Positions 59,739 to 64,000 of a DNA stretch of 64,000 nt are shown piece after piece. The stretch is from Streptomyces fungicidicus (lineage in GTDB: Bacteria > Actinomycetota > Actinomycetes > Streptomycetales > Streptomycetaceae), in contig NZ_CP023407.1 of assembly GCF_003665435.1 (NCBI RefSeq), positions 4,154,001 to 4,218,000 on the forward strand, given 5' to 3'. The notes beneath the pieces were generated by a model. That model saw only the letters and a program-made list of their open reading frames with translations. It ran no database searches and had not been told where the DNA came from. The number at the start of each line of letters is the position of its first letter. Position 1 is the stretch's first letter. A program made the position numbers and the translations under genes.

Positions 59739-60940
59739 GGAGTCCGGTGACCGGAGCAGGGATGCCTCCCGGGCTGCTCGACGGGGTGCGGCGGTGGCTG
59801 GCCGAGAGCGGGGCCGAGCCGACGCCCGCGCGGGTGGCGCAGGCGCTGCGGGACCAGGGGCGGGTCCTCGGGGACGCCGAAGTGCTGGGAGCAGCGGAGC
59901 AGTTGCGGTCCGAGCTGGTCGGCAGCGGGCCACTGGAACGGCTCCTGTCCGACCCGGCGGTGACGGACGTGCTGGTGTCGGCGCCGGACCGGGTCTGGGT
60001 GGACCGGGGTGGTGGGCTGGAGCTCACCGGGATCCGCTTCCCGGATGCGACGGCCGTCCGCCGGCTCGCCCAGCGGCTCGCCGCCGTGGCCGGCCGGCGC
60101 CTGGACGACGCCCGGCCCTGGGTCGACGCCCGGCTGCCCAACGGGACCCGGCTGCACGCGGTGCTGCCGCCGGTCGCCGTGGGCTCCACCTGTCTGTCGC
60201 TCCGGGTCGTACGGCCGCGCGCCTTCACCCTCGACGAACTGGTCGCAGCGGGGACGGTGCCGCCCGGCGGGGACCGGGTGCTGCGGGCGCTGCTGGACGC
60301 GCGCCTGTCGTTCCTCGTCAGCGGCGGCACCGGCAGCGGGAAGACGACGCTGCTGAGCGCGCTGCTCGGGCTGGCCGGGCCGGACGAGCGGATCGTGCTG
60401 GCCGAGGACTCGGCCGAACTGCGTCCCGACCATCCGCACGTCGTGCGCCTGGAGACCAGACCCGCCAACCAGGAGGGCGCCGGCCTCGTCACCCTCGAGG
60501 ACCTGGTGCGGCAGGCGCTGCGCATGAGGCCGGACCGGCTGGTCGTGGGCGAGGTGCGCGGCCCCGAGGTGGTCCATCTGCTGGCCGCCCTCAACACGGG
60601 TCATGAAGGCGGCTCCTGCACGGTCCACGCCAACGCCGCGGCTGATGTGCCGGCCCGGCTCGAGGCGCTCGGCACGGCGGCCGGACTCGACCGGTTCGCA
60701 CTGCACAGCCAGCTGGCGGCGGCCCTCTCGGTGGTGCTGCACCTCGTGCGCGACCGGGGCGGACGGCGGCGGATCGCGGAGGTGCACGTACTGGAACGGG
60801 ACCCGTCGGGGCTGGTGCGGACGGTGCCGGCGCTGAGGTGGGGGCCGCGGGCCTTCACCTGCGAGCCGGGGTGGCAGCGCCTGCGGGAACTGCTCGGAGC
60901 CCCGGACCGCGGCGGACAGGACGGGGGGACCGAGGGGTGA
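59735..60940 (+). CDS. tadA: TadA/CpaF-like pilus assembly ATPase
   Basis: 401 aa, overlapping the previous stop by 4 bp (ATGA). Walker A is VSGGTGSGKTTLLSALLG near residue 195, followed by ERIVLAEDSAELRPDHPHVV (Asp box), the Walker B VVGEVRGPEVVHLL and the His box GGSCTVHANAAADV. It is the secretion ATPase that powers assembly of Flp pili, acting as a hexamer at the membrane with TadB and TadC. The predicted N-terminal part (residues 1-130) is the usual low-conservation dimer region. Confidence 0.94.
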   Translation: MRSPVTGAGMPPGLLDGVRRWLAESGAEPTPARVAQALRDQGRVLGDAEVLGAAEQLRSELVGSGPLERLLSDPAVTDVLVSAPDRVWVDRGGGLELTGIRFPDATAVRRLAQRLAAVAGRRLDDARPWVDARLPNGTRLHAVLPPVAVGSTCLSLRVVRPRAFTLDELVAAGTVPPGGDRVLRALLDARLSFLVSGGTGSGKTTLLSALLGLAGPDERIVLAEDSAELRPDHPHVVRLETRPANQEGAGLVTLEDLVRQALRMRPDRLVVGEVRGPEVVHLLAALNTGHEGGSCTVHANAAADVPARLEALGTAAGLDRFALHSQLAAALSVVLHLVRDRGGRRRIAEVHVLERDPSGLVRTVPALRWGPRAFTCEPGWQRLRELLGAPDRGGQDGGTEG

Positions 60941-61812
60941 ACGGGACGACGGAGGTGTCGACCGGCGCGGCCGTGGCGTGCCTGGGGACCGCGGCCTGGC
61001 TGCTGGGCGGCGGGCACGCCGGGGCCGGACGGGCGCGGCTGCTGCTGGCCGGCGGGGACACGCGGGACGGCGGGCCACGGGGGCTGCCCCGGGTGAACCG
61101 CGCGTGGGGACGCGTCCGCGGGCGGCTGCGCGCCGAGTGGTGGTCGCTGGCCGCCGGAGCGGTGCTGGCGGTGCTCGGCGCGTCCGTGCTGCCGGTCGTC
61201 GTGGGAGCAGCCGGAGTGCCACTGCTGCGGAGGGTGCGGCGGGCCGCCGGGGAACGCCGGGCGCGGGAGCACCGCGGGAACGCGGTGATCGCGTTGTGCG
61301 GGGCGCTCGCCGGGGAGGTGCGTGCCGGGCGCCAGCCGGGTGAGGGGCTGCTGCCGGCCGCGCGGGACTCCGGCGGGCTCGGTGACATGCAGGCGGCGGT
61401 GCTGGCGGCGGCGCGGTTCGGCGGAGACGTCCCGGAGGCCCTCGCGGACGCGGCTCGCCGGCCGGGCGCCGGGGGACTACGGGGACTCGCCGCGTGCTGG
61501 CGGGTGGCGGTGGACCAGGGCGCCGGGCTCGCGGACGGACTCGACCGGCTGGAGGCGGCGCTGCGGGCGGAACGGGACCAGCGGGCCGATCTGCGCGCCC
61601 AGCTGGCCGGCGCCCGCGCGACAGCGGTGCTGCTCGCCGGGCTCCCGGTGGTCGGCCTGGCGCTCGGCGCGGCACTCGGCGCCGACCCGCTGCACATCCT
61701 GCTGCACACGCCGTCGGGCCTGGTCTGTCTGGTGGCCGGCGGGGTGTTGGAGGGACTGGGGCTGTGGTGGGCGCTGCGGATCATGCGCGGAGCCGAGGAG
61801 GCGACGGCGTGA
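60937..61812 (+). CDS. tadB: TadB-like membrane protein
   Basis: 291 aa from a GTG overlapping the TadA stop. A short N-terminal helix, a long arginine-rich stretch and then helices of the type II secretion F domain: VIALCGALAGEVRAGRQPGEGL, DGLDRLEAALRAERDQRADLRAQLAGARATAVLLAGLPVVGLAL and a final helix LVCLVAGGVLEGLG. With TadC it forms the inner-membrane platform for pilin extraction. Strict 4-bp overlaps on both sides show translational coupling. Confidence 0.9.
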   Translation: MNGTTEVSTGAAVACLGTAAWLLGGGHAGAGRARLLLAGGDTRDGGPRGLPRVNRAWGRVRGRLRAEWWSLAAGAVLAVLGASVLPVVVGAAGVPLLRRVRRAAGERRAREHRGNAVIALCGALAGEVRAGRQPGEGLLPAARDSGGLGDMQAAVLAAARFGGDVPEALADAARRPGAGGLRGLAACWRVAVDQGAGLADGLDRLEAALRAERDQRADLRAQLAGARATAVLLAGLPVVGLALGAALGADPLHILLHTPSGLVCLVAGGVLEGLGLWWALRIMRGAEEATA

Positions 61813-62600
61813 GCGGGGAACTTTTCCACAGGCTGGGGGCAGTGCTGGGGACGGTGACCGCGCTCGCCTCACTGGCGGGCTGGTGGAGTCGGACGCGCCG
61901 CGAGCGGAGAGTCCGGCGGCGGCTGGCCGGAGTACTGGCCCTGGAGCGGCGGACGACCGCCGCACGCCTCACGCTGCCGCACGCCGCGCGGAGCTGGCTG
62001 CCGTACGCGGGCGTGGCGTGTGCCGGATGGGTGCTTGTCGGAGGTCTCGCCGGAATGGCGGCGGGACCGGTCGCCGCGGCCGGACTGCGGTGGTGGCGAC
62101 TCCGCCGCGGGGCGGCAGCTCCGCCCGCGGGCGTGCCGGACCCCGCCGTCGCCGCACGGCAACTGCCGCTCGCCGCCGATCTGCTGTCGGCCTGCATCGC
62201 GGCGGGCGCCGGCCCGGTACTGGCCGCGCAGGCGGTCGGGGAGACCTTGGGCGGACCGGTCGGGGAGGCGCTGGCCCGGGGTGCGGCGGAGGTACGGCTC
62301 GGCGGCGAACCCGCCGCCGCGTGGCACCGGCTGGCGTCGGTGCCGGGCGCCGCGGCCCTGGCCCGGCTGCTGGAGCGGGCCGATGTGTCCGGACTTCCCC
62401 TGGCCGCGCCCGTGGGCCGGCTCGCCGCGGAGGCCCGCGCTGAGTGGGCCCGCGCGGCGACGGCACGGGCCCGGCGGGCGGCCGTCATGGTCAGCGCGCC
62501 GGTGGGGCTGTGCTTCCTGCCCGCGTTCATCACGGTCGGCGTGGTGCCCGTGGTGATCGGCCTCGCGGGCGGGGTGCTGGGAGGAGGAGGCGGCGTGTAA
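61809..62600 (+). CDS. tadC: TadC-like membrane protein
   Basis: 263 aa from a GTG overlapping TadB. It has the same T2SF-type domain (LPLAADLLSACIAAGAGPVLAAQAVGETLGG, ARARRAAVMVSAPVGLCFLPAFITVGVVPVVIGLAGGV) with a basic N-terminus. The order and length match TadC of actinobacterial tad loci. It completes the platform with TadB. Confidence 0.9.
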   Translation: MSGELFHRLGAVLGTVTALASLAGWWSRTRRERRVRRRLAGVLALERRTTAARLTLPHAARSWLPYAGVACAGWVLVGGLAGMAAGPVAAAGLRWWRLRRGAAAPPAGVPDPAVAARQLPLAADLLSACIAAGAGPVLAAQAVGETLGGPVGEALARGAAEVRLGGEPAAAWHRLASVPGAAALARLLERADVSGLPLAAPVGRLAAEARAEWARAATARARRAAVMVSAPVGLCFLPAFITVGVVPVVIGLAGGVLGGGGGV

Positions 62601-62667
62601 CGGGAGACGAGCGATGTGCGCGGCAAGGACCAGACGATCGGAACGGCTACTCCTCACGGGGGTTGAG

Positions 62668-62877
62668 ATGTATCAGGCGGTACGGGCGCGACTGCGTGCC
62701 CTGGTGTGCAAGGTGCGGACGGCGCGGCGGGACTCCGGAATGGTGACGTCGGAGTACGCGATGGGAATCGTGGCGGCGGTGGCGTTCTCCGTCGTGCTCT
62801 ACAAGGTGGTCACCAGCGGGCCGGTCAGCGCGGCGCTGCGCAACATCGTGCAGCAGGCCCTCGATGGCCGGATGTGA
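62668..62877 (+). CDS. Flp-type pilin (DUF4244)
   Basis: 69 aa from an ATG with a GGGGG leader. The sequence is typical of DUF4244/Flp pilins: a basic N-terminus, then GMVTSEYAMGIVAAVAFSVVLYKVV. The G-x-V-T-S-E-Y cut site with Glu at +5 is the tad prepilin signature, and the hydrophobic stalk follows. It should be the major pilin, cleaved by a prepilin peptidase not found in this window. The stop overlaps the TadE gene start by 14 bp. Confidence 0.87.
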   Translation: MYQAVRARLRALVCKVRTARRDSGMVTSEYAMGIVAAVAFSVVLYKVVTSGPVSAALRNIVQQALDGRM

Positions 62878-63244
62878 GCGGCGCACGGACCGGGGTTTCG
62901 TGACGGCGGAGTCGGCCCTGGTCCTCCCGGTGCTGGTGATGGTCGCGACGGCGCTGATCTGGGGCCTCCTGGTGGTGGCGGCGCAGATCCAGTGCGTGGA
63001 CGCGGCCCGCGCGGGAGCCCGCGCGGCGGCCCGGCAGGATCCCCCCGACGCGGTCGTCGCACTCGCGCGGGAGACGGCGCCGTCCGGCGCGACGGTCACG
63101 GTGAGCAGGGAGGCCGAGCAGGTCCGGGTGGTCGTCGTGGCCAGACCTCCGGTCCTGCGCGGACTGCCCTTCGAGCTGAGGGAGGAGGCCGTGGCGGCCG
63201 TGGAGGAGACGGCGGGGGCGCCGACCCGGGCCGAGGGGACGTGA
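62864..63244 (+). CDS. TadE-family pseudopilin
   Basis: 126 aa from an ATG at 62864 inside the end of the pilin gene. The start DRGFVTAESALVLPVLVMVATALIWGLLVV is the TadE N-terminus (cleavage near RGFVTAE), and the rest is a small beta-rich head without Cys. TadE/TadF pseudopilins are thought to start or regulate the pilus. Coupled to TadG by a 4-bp overlap. Confidence 0.86.
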   Translation: MAGCERRTDRGFVTAESALVLPVLVMVATALIWGLLVVAAQIQCVDAARAGARAAARQDPPDAVVALARETAPSGATVTVSREAEQVRVVVVARPPVLRGLPFELREEAVAAVEETAGAPTRAEGT

Positions 63245-63717
63245 GGGGCGTGCTCCGCGCATGGCGCCGGGTGAGGGTGGCGGGCCGTGCTTCCGGTCGG
63301 TGTGCGGACCGGGGGTCGGCGACGGTCTGGAGCGTCGGCGCGATCGCCGTGCTGTGTGTCGTGTTCGGCGTGGTCCTCGCCCTCGGGCACGCCGTGGTGG
63401 TCCGGCACCGGGCCGCCGGGGGCGCGGATCTGGCGGCGCTCGCGGCGGCGGAACACTGGCCGGAGGGCGGCACGGCGGCCTGCGCCCGGGCTGACCGGGT
63501 CGCCCGGGCCCAGAACGCGCGGCTCGTGCGGTGCGTCCTCACCGGTGAGGTGTCGGACGTGTCGGTGGAGTCGGGCCGGGGACCGTTCACGGTGGAGATC
63601 AGGGCCCGGGCGGGCCCCGCCGGCCCGGCGGATCCCCGGCCCCCGGACCTGGCGGACTCCCGGCCCCCGGCGGACCCCCGGCCCGCGGACCCGGTCCCCG
63701 CGCCGACCCTCGGCTAG
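63241..63717 (+). CDS. TadG-like (Rv3654c-type) secretion-neighbourhood protein
   Basis: 158 aa from a GTG at 63241. After a basic N-terminus there is DRGSATVWSVGAIAVLCVVFGVVLALGHAVVVRHRAAGGADLAALAAAEHWP, the TadG-like N-terminal motif in Actinobacteria. A Cys pair and a Pro-rich tail (PPDLADSRPPADPRP) follow. The tail replaces the usual vWA domain, so this is a short actinobacterial variant. It is the last gene of the tad operon. Its stop overlaps the helicase stop on the other strand by 3 bp. Confidence 0.82.
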   Translation: MRGVLRAWRRVRVAGRASGRCADRGSATVWSVGAIAVLCVVFGVVLALGHAVVVRHRAAGGADLAALAAAEHWPEGGTAACARADRVARAQNARLVRCVLTGEVSDVSVESGRGPFTVEIRARAGPAGPADPRPPDLADSRPPADPRPADPVPAPTLG

Positions 63718-64000
63718 GACGCCGCGGTTCCTCCCAGCTCCGCCCCGGCCGGTCCGGAGCCCCTCTCCGCGTCCGTCGCGTCCGTCGCGTCCGCCTCGTC
63801 CTCCGGCTTCTCCTCGGGCGCCCCCTCCAGCAGCACCGTGAGCAGGCGTACCGCGCCCCGCTTGTGCAGAGGGTCGTTGCCGTTGCCGCACTTGGGGGAC
63901 TGGATGCAGGAGGGGCACCCGGCGTCGCACTCGCAGGAGGCGATGGCCTGGCGGGTGGCGGTGAGCCAGGCACGGGCGGTGTGGAAGGCCCGCTCGGCGA
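63714..64000 (-). CDS. Helicase C-terminus (MZB/DUF1998-like), partial
   Basis: Truncated by the window edge; only the last ~95 codons are visible. They contain a four-Cys zinc site: ASCECDAGCPSCIQSPKCGNGNDPLHKRGAVRLL (C-x-C-x3-C-x2-C-x5-C), the marker of the MZB domain that closes large DEAD/DEAH helicases of the YprA/SftH type. A Glu/Asp/Ala/Thr-rich tail with an ATD repeat follows. A helicase gene converging on the tad operon is a known arrangement in Actinobacteria. The helicase core must lie in the next window. Confidence 0.85.
   Translation of the reverse strand, partial: AERAFHTARAWLTATRQAIASCECDAGCPSCIQSPKCGNGNDPLHKRGAVRLLTVLLEGAPEEKPEDEADATDATDAERGSGPAGAELGGTAAS

Overview
The window is high-GC (roughly 70 percent), with gene-dense GTG/ATG/TTG starts, many 4-bp stop/start overlaps, a WhiB-like regulator, HTH/DUF397 pairs and a tad pilus locus. 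It is a Streptomyces-type actinomycete chromosome. The right two thirds (about 26.9-64 kb) match the conserved neighbourhood around wblA that I remember from S. coelicolor (PBP - wblA - two ArsA-type ATPases - RidA - Nudix - MBL - Crp - Nth - MarP-like protease - NhaA - Acs - tad). That attribution is from memory, not from a search.

Layout. (1) 1-9.3 kb: a type IV secretion-like transfer apparatus: coupling protein, VirB4-type ATPase, SCO6880-like protein, TrbL-like channel, VirB8/TcpC-like protein, two tiny two-helix proteins, a P-loop-like protein, and a divergent lytic transglycosylase. (2) 9.4-14.7 kb: ECF sigma factor, XRE/DUF397 pair with an adjacent RsbW-like kinase, lipoprotein, DHFR-like reductase, amidase. 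(3) 14.8-26.9 kb: an accessory region ending at a tRNA-Pro(CGG). A 44-bp copy of the tRNA 3' half lies exactly 9,700 bp from the tRNA and marks an integrated element. The element holds DUF5958, a long coiled-coil Mrr-type endonuclease, a small membrane protein, a low-GC two-nuclease (PD-(D/E)XK-like plus PIN-like) protein, a long imperfect palindrome, an IS481-family element, a DUF1152 gene and an integrase stump. It looks like a small defence island. (4) 26.9-29.3 kb: housekeeping membrane protein, phosphoesterase and YqeY. (5) 29.5-32.8 kb: an orphan LuxR-HTH protein, three secreted small proteins (one SapA-like), a PASTA-like lipoprotein and an IS5-type remnant. (6) 32.9-48.6 kb: PBP, wblA, ArsA-type ATPases, RidA, Nudix and MBL hydrolases, Crp, endonuclease III with a histone-like tail, MarP-like protease, hydrolase, holin-like protein, NhaA. 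(7) 48.8-58.1 kb: acetyl-CoA synthetase, SulP-carbonic anhydrase fusion, deacetylase-like lipoprotein, ParA-like ATPase, degenerate Fic protein, HAD phosphatase. (8) 58.6-63.7 kb: a translationally coupled tad operon, converging on the C-terminus of a helicase.

The most interesting candidate is 20.1-23.3 kb. A membrane-anchored protein and a 758-aa low-GC protein with two putative nuclease domains share an exact 11-bp motif (GCATGATGTAG) before each gene, and a ~170-nt imperfect palindrome follows them. All domain calls come from reading motifs by eye; no homology search was possible.
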